Made by a program: the position numbers and the translations under genes
Notes under the pieces: generated by a model
Databases searched by the model: none
What the model saw: the letters and a program-made list of their open reading frames with translations, nothing else
Told to the model about the DNA's origin: nothing
NCBI GenBank assembly: GCA_039190895.1
Contig: JBCCXY010000009.1
Coordinates: 1-51,568, forward strand
Direction of reading: 5' to 3'
Source of the DNA: Ovoidimarina sp039190895
GTDB lineage: Bacteria; Pseudomonadota; Alphaproteobacteria; Rhodobacterales; Rhodobacteraceae
DNA: 51,568 nt
Shown here: in pieces, positions 1 to 9,130 of the stretch
Position numbering within the stretch: position 1 is the first letter of the stretch
Layout: each line of letters starts with the position of its first letter

Positions 1-434
1 ACTCGGCGCTCGGATACCTATCCCCAACGGAGTTCCTGATGAAAACCAACGCGCCAGCGCTTGAAACTCTTGCGGTCTCCAAGCTGCCGCTGAACTCTCA
101 AACCCAACCGGAGGATTCCAGATCCAACGGGTCCTAACCGCGGGGGGAAGGTTATACGCTCAATTTTTTCGAGTGAAAAAGTGACGATACGTAATAGATA
201 AAGTTGGCCAAATTTGCCCAAGTTTCGCCATTCATTGGCAAAGTTTCGCCAGTTTCAGACCGCAGAATAGCCTCATCGCTTTGTCATCCGTCTGTCTGCC
301 GTTAAGTGCATCCATACCGATTGGACAGCTGCCTTGTCCGCAAATTGTACCAGTTCGAGCTAAACATCCGCTCTCGCTCAGAGCGGGAGCGATGTCCCTT
401 GTTCTTATGAAACAGGCGCCCGAAAGGACCATTA
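1..434. other. Upstream region, no gene recognised
   Basis: I see no convincing gene in these 434 bases. Short frames on the minus strand have no recognisable product and no good ribosome site. The stretch is more AT-rich than the coding regions. It holds an approximately 10-bp-periodic repeat (200-251, listed separately) and a perfect 7-bp stem with a 5-base loop at 368-386. It is probably the promoter and regulatory region of the beta-helix gene that starts at 435; I could not pick a promoter with confidence. Confidence 0.4.
200..251. repeat. 10-bp phased repeat array (possible protein-binding sites)
   Basis: Five consecutive units of about 10 bases start near 201, 211, 221, 231 and 241. 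Most have an A/T-rich first half and end in GCCA, CCCA or GGCA. The 11-mer AAGTTTCGCCA occurs exactly twice (220-230 and 241-251), 21 bases apart, about two helical turns. Such phasing suggests a regulator binding one face of the DNA, but no known operator was recognised. The array lies about 185 bases upstream of the beta-helix gene. Confidence 0.35.
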
Positions 435-2915
435 ATGACTGTCTACACAACTTCTGAACTTGGCTGGTCAGCTGATCGGAATATCACAGATGAGTTCAAG
501 AAACTCGTCGAGTCGGGTAAACTGAAATCCGGCGACACACTCGTCATTGATGAGATGTACGAAATGACCGCTGGGGCGCGGTTGCAATTGCCTGATGGGG
601 TGACGCTGTCTGGGAAGGATGGCGGCGGGCTTGATATGCAGAACACTGCAAACGCCGACAAGCCGATGATCTACATGGGCAATGGCGGGGCGATAGAGAA
701 CCTGATTGTCACCGCGAGCGAAGCGCCAGACACCGGATACATCGGCCTGAACGCAACACGCGGCATTGATTTTGATCCGGCCCGCGCAATCGGAATTGAG
801 GGCGTGGACAATGTTTCCGTGATTAATTCTTCGTTCTCGGGCAATATCGGCCAGTTCCTGAGTGTTCACGACAGCGACAATCTGGTCGTGTCCGGAACGC
901 ATTTCGATGGCGCTCGCTCTCAGGTCGTGATGAGCGGCGACGTGACCGACGCGCAAATTTATCGCTCTCATTTCGAGGGGGCGCTAGGCGACGGTATCAA
1001 GACTATTGATGGCAATATCCTGCGCCCGCAGGTGATCGAGAGCCTGTTCGAAGGAAACCAGCGGGACGGTATCGACACGACCGGCGGGTTCAAGGACGGG
1101 CTAATCAAGGAATCTGTCTTCTACGAGAACAGCAGCGCCTTCGACATCAAGTCCCAGGTACACGACAGTGCCGACCTGACGCGAACTGACGTGAACAGCG
1201 GCATTCGCATCGAGGGCGGGACGATCGTCGGCTCGAGCAACGCAATCGTGATCTCGTTCCGGGACTACGCGGGACTGGTCAACAAGAACAATGCCGATAA
1301 CTATATTCCTAACGATATCGAGATCGTTGGTGTGACGTTTGAGGACGTCGGTCGGGCGTTTCTTATCAAGGACGGCTATGACATAAGATGGTCCGACCTC
1401 CACTTCCAGGACGTCGACAGCGAAGTGCGTATCATGAACATCAACGCGCCCTCCGACTGGAGCCGTATTGGTGACGACGGTGTCGGTGGAACTTACAAGA
1501 CGTCGTCGCCTGAAAACAAATCAGTGGAAGAGCTGTGGAACTACGACGTTGGCGTCGACAGCGCAGGGGCTGCGCCGACGCCCGTTCCAGTACCTGAGCC
1601 GGTCGAAGAGCCGACCGTCGTCATCGTTGAGCCCGAGGAGACGGTGGTCGACGAGACCGTGGAGCCCGCACCCGTGGTTGAGGAGACTGGGGACCCGGAG
1701 CCGTCCGTGCAGCCAACCCCGCCATCCGCCCCAGCGGAGGCGTCACTCAGTGACGTGTTGCTAGATCTGAGCGGCGAGACCCTATTCGACGGTCGCAAAT
1801 CCTCGGTAATTGAACTGGTAGGCGATGACGAGATGAACGTGAATGCCGCGACGGTCCGGTTCACCTTCAACGCGGACGATCTTGTCGGTCGCCAAGGCCT
1901 CTTCTCCAAGGACGCCGCAGGGTACACGGCAGGTGACGGTCATATGTCGATCTGGCTGGATCGGGGCACCCTGAACGTTCGTTTTCAGGCTGACGACGGT
2001 GAGCAGACGTTCAAGCTTGGCAATATCTCTGCCAAGACTGACTATGACGTCGTGGCCTCTTTCGGGGACGGCAAGGTCATTGCCCTCGTCGATGGCAACG
2101 TAATCGGCGAGGCCTCGTCCGAGATGTCCTGGACGGGGAACGGAAATCACCTGCAGTTGGGCGGCCTGGGCTGGGCCAGCAAAGAGGATGCTGCCGGGTA
2201 CGCCGATGCCTTTTCCGGCAAGATCGAGGACGTCACGGTAACTAACGGATACATGACTGAGAAGTCGGACGCGATCGTGGTCCCGGGACCTCCTGCTTCG
2301 GAGGACGAGCCAGAGGTCGAAGATATTGTGAACGATGCGCCTGCCGACGCACCTCTGGCCACGGACCAGGAAATCGTCGACGTGCTTTACGGCATCGAGG
2401 CGCCATTGAGCTTCGACGGCACCAAGTCGTCCGTCGTCGAGGTCTCTCCGACCAAGAACCTGGAGCTGCAAGAGGGCACGATTGCGTTCACTTTCAACGC
2501 CGATGAGGTGTCCAGTCGCCAGGGCTTGGTCTCAAAGGATGCGACCGGGTACTCCAAGGACGGGGGCCATTTCACCAGCTACCTTGAAAAAGGCAGTTTG
2601 AAGGTTCGCTTCCAGTCCGAAAGCGAGGACGCCATCTTCGAGGTCTCGGGCATCAAGGCCGGAAAGGACTATGATGTTGCTGCAAGCTTCGGCGACGGCA
2701 AGGTCGCTCTTTGGCTGAACGACAATCTTGTCGGCGAGAGCGCGCTGGACATGGATTGGACCGCCAACGACGAGTACCTTCAAATCGGAGCGAATGGTTG
2801 GGCCAGCGCTGAAGGAGAGGCTGGTTTCCGCGATATTTTTACCGGCGAGATCACGGACTTCATTATCACGGACCAGTACCACGATCCGGAGCCCGAGGAG
2901 TTCTTCCTGCTATAA
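435..2915 (+). CDS. Beta-helix (epimerase/lyase-like) protein with two tandem LamG-like modules
   Basis: 826 residues. Residues 1-375 look like a right-handed parallel beta-helix of the kind found in poly-mannuronate C5-epimerases and polysaccharide lyases, with repeated short turns such as VIESLFEGN and LIKESVFYEN. A Pro/Glu-rich linker spans about 378-435. Two similar modules of about 170 residues follow (437-606 and 645-815), each with RQGL(F/V)SKDA-GY, LNVRFQ/LKVRFQ and DYDV-ASFGDGKV motifs, resembling concanavalin/LamG-type sugar-binding domains. There is no N-terminal signal peptide and no RTX repeats; the C-terminus is acidic and ends in FFLL, so type I secretion is possible but unproven. 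The ATG at 435 has GAAAGGA just upstream. Convergent with the glycosyltransferase operon, it is a good candidate for modifying or cleaving that operon's polymer. Catalytic activity is inferred only. Confidence 0.75.
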   Translation: MTVYTTSELGWSADRNITDEFKKLVESGKLKSGDTLVIDEMYEMTAGARLQLPDGVTLSGKDGGGLDMQNTANADKPMIYMGNGGAIENLIVTASEAPDTGYIGLNATRGIDFDPARAIGIEGVDNVSVINSSFSGNIGQFLSVHDSDNLVVSGTHFDGARSQVVMSGDVTDAQIYRSHFEGALGDGIKTIDGNILRPQVIESLFEGNQRDGIDTTGGFKDGLIKESVFYENSSAFDIKSQVHDSADLTRTDVNSGIRIEGGTIVGSSNAIVISFRDYAGLVNKNNADNYIPNDIEIVGVTFEDVGRAFLIKDGYDIRWSDLHFQDVDSEVRIMNINAPSDWSRIGDDGVGGTYKTSSPENKSVEELWNYDVGVDSAGAAPTPVPVPEPVEEPTVVIVEPEETVVDETVEPAPVVEETGDPEPSVQPTPPSAPAEASLSDVLLDLSGETLFDGRKSSVIELVGDDEMNVNAATVRFTFNADDLVGRQGLFSKDAAGYTAGDGHMSIWLDRGTLNVRFQADDGEQTFKLGNISAKTDYDVVASFGDGKVIALVDGNVIGEASSEMSWTGNGNHLQLGGLGWASKEDAAGYADAFSGKIEDVTVTNGYMTEKSDAIVVPGPPASEDEPEVEDIVNDAPADAPLATDQEIVDVLYGIEAPLSFDGTKSSVVEVSPTKNLELQEGTIAFTFNADEVSSRQGLVSKDATGYSKDGGHFTSYLEKGSLKVRFQSESEDAIFEVSGIKAGKDYDVAASFGDGKVALWLNDNLVGESALDMDWTANDEYLQIGANGWASAEGEAGFRDIFTGEITDFIITDQYHDPEPEEFFLL

Positions 2916-2940
2916 GTCATTGAGCATCACCCTTAAGCTC

Positions 2941-2968
2941 AGGGCGGACGATCTTGATCATCCGCCCT
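2941..2968. terminator. Bidirectional terminator between convergent genes
   Basis: Arms 2941-2953 and 2956-2968 are complementary over 13 bases with one mismatch around a TT loop. The hairpin lies 25 bases after the beta-helix stop and 6 bases after the stop of the minus-strand glycosyltransferase, so it can serve both transcripts. Confidence 0.75.
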
Positions 2969-2974
2969 TTGCAT

Positions 2975-4093
2975 TCACGGAACGTCGGTCAGAGAGTTCA
3001 ACGCCTTTCTGTAGTCTTCTATGACCAGTTTTTCGTCGTAGTGCGCCTCGATATGTGCGCGGGCGGCCTGTGCCATCGATTCACGCTCAAGTTGCGACAG
3101 TTGGATGAACTTGATCATCGTGTCTGCAAGAATTTCGGGGTCTCGTGGAGGAATCTTGAAGCCGGAGCATCCGTCCCGAACCACGTTTCGGCATCCCGGT
3201 GTGTCGGTCGTGATCATCGGGCGGCCAATTGCGCCGGCTTCCAAGAGAACCCTCGGCGTGCCCTCGCGATAGTAGGTCGGAAGCACCATGCAACTGGCGG
3301 CGACCACGTACGGGATCACATCGAACACACGTTCGGTATATTCCATTAAGCCATCCTCGACCCACTCGGAAATCTTTGCTGCCGGAACGGCTTCTTTGGG
3401 ATGTGAGTCCAAGGCACCAAGCAACTGGAAGCGCGCATTGGGATACGACTGCCTTACGATAGTGGCAGCGTCCTTGAATTCTCCAACGCCCTTATCCCAA
3501 AGCATGCGTGCGGCCAGCAGAAACACGGGGCTGTCCCCCGATGCCGGGAGGGGCGCTTGTCTGAATTTCGACAGAGAGACCCCTGATCCGGGCAGCAGAC
3601 CGGCCCTTTCGCGTCCGACCACGCCGGCCCCGACAAGCTCGTCTCGATCTTCCTCGTTCTGGAAGAAGACAATGGGAGCGGTTCCGAACGCAACGCGGTA
3701 AAGGAACTTCACCACAGAGTTCATAAGAGATCTGCGGGAAAACACCGACCCGAGACCCGTGACGTTCGGCAGGATCGGCACTGACATCAAACGCGCTGCA
3801 ATTCCGAGGTAGAGATTGTTCTTGATCGTGAAACTGAGGATCGCATCTGGATTATAGCGGCGAACGACACTGACGGTCTCCGTGAGCGTCGTCACCTCTT
3901 TCCGGATGTCTGTGCCCCGCGGATCCATGCTCAGATCGTGCACGCGATACCCGAGGCTGGTCAGGTGGTTGGTGTATTCGTCATGGGGTGCTAGGATCAG
4001 GAGCTCGTGTCCCGCCGCCCGCAGAGCATCGCAGAGACCGAGCCGAAAGTTCACGATATTGAACGAGGTATTCGCCGATACGATGAGCTTCAC
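2975..4093 (-). CDS. Glycosyltransferase family 4 (PglA/WbpX-like)
   Basis: 372 residues; last gene of the operon. The N-terminus (SANTSFNIVNFRLGLCDAL) is the typical first Rossmann fold of GT4 enzymes that add a sugar to a lipid-linked acceptor. The C-terminal half carries PRVLLEAGAIGRPMITTDTPGC, the EX7E-type donor-binding segment. Family knowledge points to a retaining transferase using a nucleotide-sugar at the cytoplasmic face of the membrane. The start is GTG at 4093, inside a 4-base GTGA overlap with the upstream stop, suggesting translational coupling. Donor and acceptor cannot be told from sequence. Confidence 0.9.
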   Translation of the reverse strand: MKLIVSANTSFNIVNFRLGLCDALRAAGHELLILAPHDEYTNHLTSLGYRVHDLSMDPRGTDIRKEVTTLTETVSVVRRYNPDAILSFTIKNNLYLGIAARLMSVPILPNVTGLGSVFSRRSLMNSVVKFLYRVAFGTAPIVFFQNEEDRDELVGAGVVGRERAGLLPGSGVSLSKFRQAPLPASGDSPVFLLAARMLWDKGVGEFKDAATIVRQSYPNARFQLLGALDSHPKEAVPAAKISEWVEDGLMEYTERVFDVIPYVVAASCMVLPTYYREGTPRVLLEAGAIGRPMITTDTPGCRNVVRDGCSGFKIPPRDPEILADTMIKFIQLSQLERESMAQAARAHIEAHYDEKLVIEDYRKALNSLTDVP

Positions 4094-5214
4094 GATGCCT
4101 CCGAGCCTTTGGTACTGCGACGGGCCTTGATCCCGTTTTTGAAGCGCAGAAGTGCAGCGCGCGCTGTCAGGTCGGCGGCGGCGAAGGTGGGTAGGTGAGC
4201 GGGTGTGTCGTCTGCCTTAGTCGCTACGAGAGTGTGGAAGAATTCCGTCCAGTCCCGTCGCCCTGCCTCCGGTCCGTGGTCCCGGACGACAGCGGCCCGT
4301 GCCGCGGTGCCGATGACGCGACGCTGTTCAGCGTCGGTTGCAAGTCTGCGAAGCGCCGTCGCCCAATCGCTCGGCCCGACAAGAAGACCGCTGACGCCGT
4401 CGTCGATCGCGTCTGAGAAGGCCCACGACGGTGACGCGACCGTTGGCACCCCGAACGCCGAGGCTTCAAGATACTTGAGCTCGCTTCTTGCCGCGGCAAA
4501 TTGCGACCGGAGGTCCAAGGGGGCGAGGTTTATGTCAATTCGACCAAGCAGTTCGATGAATTCGCGGTAAGGTCGGAACGGCTTCATCCGAACGCGGTCG
4601 CCGAACTTCTTGAAGGCATCCGAGACCGTGATCTTACCACCAATCATCAGATGCAGGTGAGGCAATTCTTCCATCACCGCAACGAGTTGCGGCGTTACCA
4701 TCGCGAAATCTTCGTCGTGATGCGCCGAGCCACTGAAGTATCCGAGCGTCACGATTGGACTCTCATGGCCACGACGCTCGGGCGCGCGAAGCCCCTGATC
4801 CACCACGTCTTGTGGAAGCCGGTTGCGAACAACTCTGCACGCGTGTCCTTCAGCAGCAACCTTCTCTGCCAGAAAGCGACCCGAGACCGAAACGATGTCT
4901 GCCAACTCCATTGCGGCCGAGATCTCTGGCGCGAAGATGTTATCTCCTTCCGCGCTCACTATAAAATCGTCGATGTCGAAGACGATCTTAGTGCCTCTTT
5001 GCCGGGCCAGTGCGACGACCCGCTGAAGAAAGTCGCTGTAGCGCACCCGGTGAAGGACAAGTAATCGGCACCTGCTTGTAGGGGCCACCAACACGTGTGA
5101 GGCTTGGGCGCTCAAACCGTCGGCCATTAGGAATCGGCAGGGGGTCTGGCACCTGAGCTCAGTGGTTCCGTACCCTAGCATTGGACGAAACGACAGAAAC
5201 TGAACGTCTAACAT
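4090..5214 (-). CDS. Glycosyltransferase, GT1/GT4-like (DIDD motif)
   Basis: 374 residues from the preferred ATG at 5214. The open frame continues to an ATG at 5286, but that start would overlap the upstream gene by 53 bases, while 5214 leaves a 19-base gap and has GAGAGA about 9 bases upstream. A KIVFDIDDFIV segment at residues 77-87 and a late LEASAFGVPTVAS segment place it with glycosyltransferases that have a Asp-Ile-Asp-Asp loop; the protein encoded at 37068-38381 has the same loop (YDIDDPLFS). It presumably adds one residue of the locus polysaccharide. Specificity is unknown. Confidence 0.8.
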   Translation of the reverse strand: MLDVQFLSFRPMLGYGTTELRCQTPCRFLMADGLSAQASHVLVAPTSRCRLLVLHRVRYSDFLQRVVALARQRGTKIVFDIDDFIVSAEGDNIFAPEISAAMELADIVSVSGRFLAEKVAAEGHACRVVRNRLPQDVVDQGLRAPERRGHESPIVTLGYFSGSAHHDEDFAMVTPQLVAVMEELPHLHLMIGGKITVSDAFKKFGDRVRMKPFRPYREFIELLGRIDINLAPLDLRSQFAAARSELKYLEASAFGVPTVASPSWAFSDAIDDGVSGLLVGPSDWATALRRLATDAEQRRVIGTAARAAVVRDHGPEAGRRDWTEFFHTLVATKADDTPAHLPTFAAADLTARAALLRFKNGIKARRSTKGSEAS

Positions 5215-5233
5215 CTGGCGCAGTCTCTCGCGC

Positions 5234-6397
5234 TCATCGGCCCGCAACCTCGGCATAGATGTGCGCCATGGCGTCCGCGCAGTCATCCCAAGTGAAGCGC
5301 TTGGACTGGGCCAACCCTTTTTCGATCATCTCATGTTGCAACTCTTCCGATTGGCAGACGGCAAGTATCGCTGACGCGAACGCCTCTGTGTTGGCCGTAT
5401 CCGTCATACGCCCTGCGTCACCGGCGACTTCCGGCAATGACGTGCGGTTTGACGCAATGACAGGTGTCCCAGACGCCATTGCTTCCAGCACCGGAAGGCC
5501 GAAGCCTTCGTAGAGCGACGGATGAACATAGACCGCGGCGGCCCGGTAGAGGGCCCGAAGAATCTCGTTCGATACGAAACCGGGCAGATGCACGCGATCC
5601 TTGAACGTCGGATCCTCCAATCGGCGTTTCACTTCGTCCGCGGACCAGCCGACGCCGCCCACGATTACAAGGTGATGGGGAATCTCCGACGAGGCTCGGT
5701 CGAAGGCATCGAGCAGCCCGACGATGTTCTTTCGCGGGCTGATGCTGCCCGCCGAAAGGATGAACGGTGTGCCGGGCGGCAGCCGGAGTTCCTGCCAGGC
5801 ACTGTCAGTAGCGACCTCATCGAAGAACTCCCGGGAGACGCCTTCAGTGACGACGCGTACCCGATCTTCAATATGGCTTCCGCAGTAGTCCAGAACCTCA
5901 TTGGCGGTCGATCGGGACACGCATACGATCGCATCGGCCTGAGTGACGGTCTGCTTCAGGCTGCGCTCCATCACCCACGGACGGGTATTGGCAAAAAACT
6001 CCGGTTGCGTCAGTGGACCAAGGTCATGGATTGTCACGACAAGCGGCTTTCGCGTCGCGATGGGATAGCCCAGCGAGACGGCGTGCACGACATCTATATC
6101 CTGACCGACGCAACGCTCCAGCGTTGGCCGATCAGCAAACGTCCAAAGAAGTGACGTGCCGCGGCGTCCAAGGCCCGTCAAACGCAGACCGGTCCGCGCT
6201 CTCAGACTGCAAAGCGCAGCATGATCGAGCGAACTCCAGCCGGCGACCGGTACGATGTCCGCGCGGTCATCGGCCCTGAGCGCGTTGAAAAGCTCGTGGG
6301 AGTAGCGATTGAGGCCGTGGCCACGTGCCTCGGCGAACTGGTTCGCGAAGTACGCAACACGGGGCCGGGTGTGCGGTTCAGTGGCTGCGTATGGCAA
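5234..6397 (-). CDS. Glycosyltransferase family 4
   Basis: About 387 residues. Key segments are LVVTIHDLGPL in the N-terminal domain, FILSAGSISPRKN at the domain junction, and EGFGLPVLEAMASGTPVIASN near residue 300, the classic GT4 EX7E donor site. I prefer a TTG start at 6397 because GGAGG sits 8 bases upstream; a GTG at 6472 in the same frame would overlap the preceding gene by 95 bases and has no clear ribosome site. Even so the gene overlaps the upstream stop by 20 bases, consistent with coupled translation. The closest functional guess is a mannosyl- or rhamnosyl-type transferase, not resolved further. Confidence 0.9.
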   Translation of the reverse strand: MPYAATEPHTRPRVAYFANQFAEARGHGLNRYSHELFNALRADDRADIVPVAGWSSLDHAALCSLRARTGLRLTGLGRRGTSLLWTFADRPTLERCVGQDIDVVHAVSLGYPIATRKPLVVTIHDLGPLTQPEFFANTRPWVMERSLKQTVTQADAIVCVSRSTANEVLDYCGSHIEDRVRVVTEGVSREFFDEVATDSAWQELRLPPGTPFILSAGSISPRKNIVGLLDAFDRASSEIPHHLVIVGGVGWSADEVKRRLEDPTFKDRVHLPGFVSNEILRALYRAAAVYVHPSLYEGFGLPVLEAMASGTPVIASNRTSLPEVAGDAGRMTDTANTEAFASAILAVCQSEELQHEMIEKGLAQSKRFTWDDCADAMAHIYAEVAGR

Positions 6398-8192
6398 AAC
6401 GCGTGCCTCCGAACCGCTTGTTCCATCCCTCCCGCAACGCGGCCCGCGTTCTCTTCCCAAGTAACATTCCACCGATCGCCAGCCAGGTGTCTGTCGAGAC
6501 CGGCCAGATTGCGATTGAAGTCAGATAGTGAAGCGACGCGTTGCCCCGGTTCTTCTGATAGTGAAGCGCCACTCGGCCCGCCCGACGATGGAAGGACGCT
6601 CGCGCCGCCAGAGAGACCCGCAGACCGTGTCGTCGTCTCAGATGGGCGTACTTCGCGAGAATGACGTGATACGCCCTAAGCTCTCGAGTGGGGTCCGAGA
6701 CTGTGCGTAGCCCCCCGTGCTGGCGCAGGTTGACGAGGGTTTCCCTGACGCATCCGATCTTCGATAGCTCGGCGATGCGTATCCACATGTCCCAATCCTG
6801 CCGGGCCTCAAGGTCTTCGTCGAAGCCGCCTGCCTCTACCAAAAGCCTACGCCGGACCATATAAGTCGACGTCGGCCCAGTCACGTCGCTGACGAGAAGA
6901 TCACTCAACAAGTCACCTTGCGGAAACGCGTGACTTGGGACCGACAAGACCTGGCCTGTCTCCGCCTCCACTTCACGGAGCCCACAATAGACCGCACCCA
7001 GATTGGCGTCGGCTTTGAGACGGTTGACTTGCTTTCCGAGCTTTTCGGGGTACCATGTGTCATCGCTGTCCAGGAAGGCTACGTATGCTCCGCGCGCCGC
7101 TTCAATGCCCCGGTTCCGTGCGGCATTACCTCCTGCATGCGCTTGTTCCACTACCGTCAGCCCGAACCTGGGCGCCTGTTCGGTGTTCCAGGCCGCTATC
7201 ACATCAAGCGTGGCGTCGGTCGAGCCATCGTCCACGATCACGACCTCTATCGGCTGGACCTCCTGCTTCAGCACCGAGGAGAGCGCGTCCGTGATCAGGT
7301 GTGCGCGGTTGAACGTCGGGATCACGACCGACACGCTATCGTCTTCGGCAATCGGCCCGGTCTCTGGCGCAACGTGGCGCGCATAGGCCGACTCGAGCGT
7401 GCCTCGCTGTATGGCGTTCTGCGCGTCCCAGACAAGCGCGGATGTCCGGAATTCGGACGTTGCCGCGTGCATGCCCGCAATCAGTCCCGGAACTCCGTCG
7501 AGGAAACCACGCTGCAGAATGTAGCGTTTCAAGAACTCTTTGGCGGGACCGGTGAAGAGGCTCGTTGCCCTTATCCGACCCCCCTCTGCGAGTCGCTTCT
7601 TCGCCGACATGGCAACGTATTTCTGGCTTTTCGCGAGCCGAGCGGCAAAGCCGTCCTCGTTCAGATGCGCCATTGGAGGCTCCAATTGGCCGATGCGCGC
7701 CGCGCCGCCGTCCACCTCACACGCCTCGTGCAGGGCGCCTACAAACTTGTGGCAGCCCTTCCTGGCAAGCTGTGGCCGGTTCCACGAGGTCCAACCGCCA
7801 TGGTGCATTGGGCGATGCATGAAGTAGTTTTGACGACGATACCGAAACGCGTTCATGTCGGTATCCTGCAACCGACGGTCTATCTCGCGCTTCAGAGGTG
7901 CGGGGACCCGTTCGTCGCAGTCGAGATGCAGAAGCCAGTTGTGTGACGCGTGCTCGATGCCGACATTGCGTTGACCGGCATACCCGTCACCTGACATGGC
8001 GTGGTGGACGAACGTCACCTTGGCGCCTGCCGCCTTCGCGATCTGGGGCGTCCTATCCGTCGAACCATCGTCGATGATGACGACTTCGTCGGCCCATGGA
8101 AGGACGTTCTCCAGAAACCGGGGTAAGTTCTGCTCTTCGTTCCGCGTGATGACGACGGCCGTCAGTCCCGGCCTTTGACTCTCCGCCGCCAT
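6378..8192 (-). CDS. Double-domain glycosyltransferase (GT2-GT2 fusion)
   Basis: 604 residues. Domain 1 (about 8-260) has AVVITRNEEQNLPRF, VVIIDDGSTD and LDCDERVP, the WaaE/LgtF type of GT2. Domain 2 (about 285-530) starts VSVVIPTFNRAH and has VVIVDDGSTD and LDSDDTWYPE, a canonical GT-A DXD-type site. The two catalytic domains are intact to the eye, so the protein may add two successive sugars. The ATG at 8192 follows the sulfotransferase stop by 2 bases; a longer in-frame start at 8273 would run 79 bases into that gene. Both domains are probably cytoplasmic. Confidence 0.85.
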   Translation of the reverse strand: MAAESQRPGLTAVVITRNEEQNLPRFLENVLPWADEVVIIDDGSTDRTPQIAKAAGAKVTFVHHAMSGDGYAGQRNVGIEHASHNWLLHLDCDERVPAPLKREIDRRLQDTDMNAFRYRRQNYFMHRPMHHGGWTSWNRPQLARKGCHKFVGALHEACEVDGGAARIGQLEPPMAHLNEDGFAARLAKSQKYVAMSAKKRLAEGGRIRATSLFTGPAKEFLKRYILQRGFLDGVPGLIAGMHAATSEFRTSALVWDAQNAIQRGTLESAYARHVAPETGPIAEDDSVSVVIPTFNRAHLITDALSSVLKQEVQPIEVVIVDDGSTDATLDVIAAWNTEQAPRFGLTVVEQAHAGGNAARNRGIEAARGAYVAFLDSDDTWYPEKLGKQVNRLKADANLGAVYCGLREVEAETGQVLSVPSHAFPQGDLLSDLLVSDVTGPTSTYMVRRRLLVEAGGFDEDLEARQDWDMWIRIAELSKIGCVRETLVNLRQHGGLRTVSDPTRELRAYHVILAKYAHLRRRHGLRVSLAARASFHRRAGRVALHYQKNRGNASLHYLTSIAIWPVSTDTWLAIGGMLLGKRTRAALREGWNKRFGGTRFAIRSH

Positions 8193-8194
8193 GG

Positions 8195-9130
8195 TCAGGA
8201 CCCCCACCCAAGCAATGCGCGCATTCGCAGATACGCCGGACGGACAAGCCGGTCGCGGCGTCGCGCTATCCATCTCTGTCCGCGCGACCTCAATGAGTGC
8301 GCCGGAACGGCTTCAAGATACAGCTTGACTGCCGGGACGGCCAGATCCTCACTGTCGTATCCAAAGGCGCCAGCAAGCTGTCGTACTGCCAGATTCAGGT
8401 CTAATGAATAGTCCGGTGTCTCGCGCCATTTGCCCTCTGACGCTGTCTGGATCTCGGCTCCGGTCTCAGAGTGGTGCGGGACCCCGGCGAACTCTGTCAC
8501 GCGACGAAACTCTGCCTCCGGATCGTGCACTAGGTCTTCATACCTCACACGCATATAGGCCGAGGCTGGAAGCATCTTTTCAAGCGCAAGCAGGTTCTTG
8601 TAAGTATTCATCCATGCGAATTGCCGGGTGCGCGGGTCGCTGCCAAACAGCTTCGAGGCCGAGTAGAGCACACCGTGTGGATTACGGACTAGTCCGACGA
8701 TCCGCACCTTCATTGATGTGCACTCCATCCACTGCAACAGCAGGGTGATCGCGGCCCAATTCGCAAGCGTCTGCGGGGATTTTTCCAAAAAAAGTGGCGT
8801 GCCGCTTGACAGACAGAGCGCCTCCCAGCCGTCGAAAACCAAGTCCCTGTCGGATGCAGGGGCGTCAAAGTCGGGAACGTTCTGATGCAGAAGTTCACGC
8901 ATGAGCCGCCGCGCATCGCCTGCAGTGCCGTAACCGGGATACGTGCGCCCTCCGACAAACAGAGGCTCGGGCAATCCCAAGAGGACCGCCGACATGAGCC
9001 ACCAATGGGTCTCCAGGTACCTGTGGGGGCTTGCCGCAACGGTCGCGACGTCCGGGTTCCGGCACAGCTCCCGTTGGAACATGGTAGACCCTGACCGCTT
9101 ATCTGACAGCAGGATTAGGACGGTAGGCAT
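8195..9130 (-). CDS. PAPS-dependent sulfotransferase family protein
   Basis: 311 residues. The 5'-phosphosulfate loop is visible at the N-terminus (LLSDKRSGSTMFQ, with RSGST at residues 12-16), and a 3'-phosphate-binding strand/helix (IVGLVRNPHGVLYSASK) follows mid-protein. Family knowledge: such enzymes move sulfate from PAPS to a hydroxyl or amino group. Its position between a polymerase gene and a glycosyltransferase argues for a sugar acceptor. It overlaps the upstream gene by 32 bases. One of four sulfotransferases in the window, and clearly diverged from the other three. Confidence 0.85.
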   Translation of the reverse strand: MPTVLILLSDKRSGSTMFQRELCRNPDVATVAASPHRYLETHWWLMSAVLLGLPEPLFVGGRTYPGYGTAGDARRLMRELLHQNVPDFDAPASDRDLVFDGWEALCLSSGTPLFLEKSPQTLANWAAITLLLQWMECTSMKVRIVGLVRNPHGVLYSASKLFGSDPRTRQFAWMNTYKNLLALEKMLPASAYMRVRYEDLVHDPEAEFRRVTEFAGVPHHSETGAEIQTASEGKWRETPDYSLDLNLAVRQLAGAFGYDSEDLAVPAVKLYLEAVPAHSLRSRGQRWIARRRDRLVRPAYLRMRALLGWGS

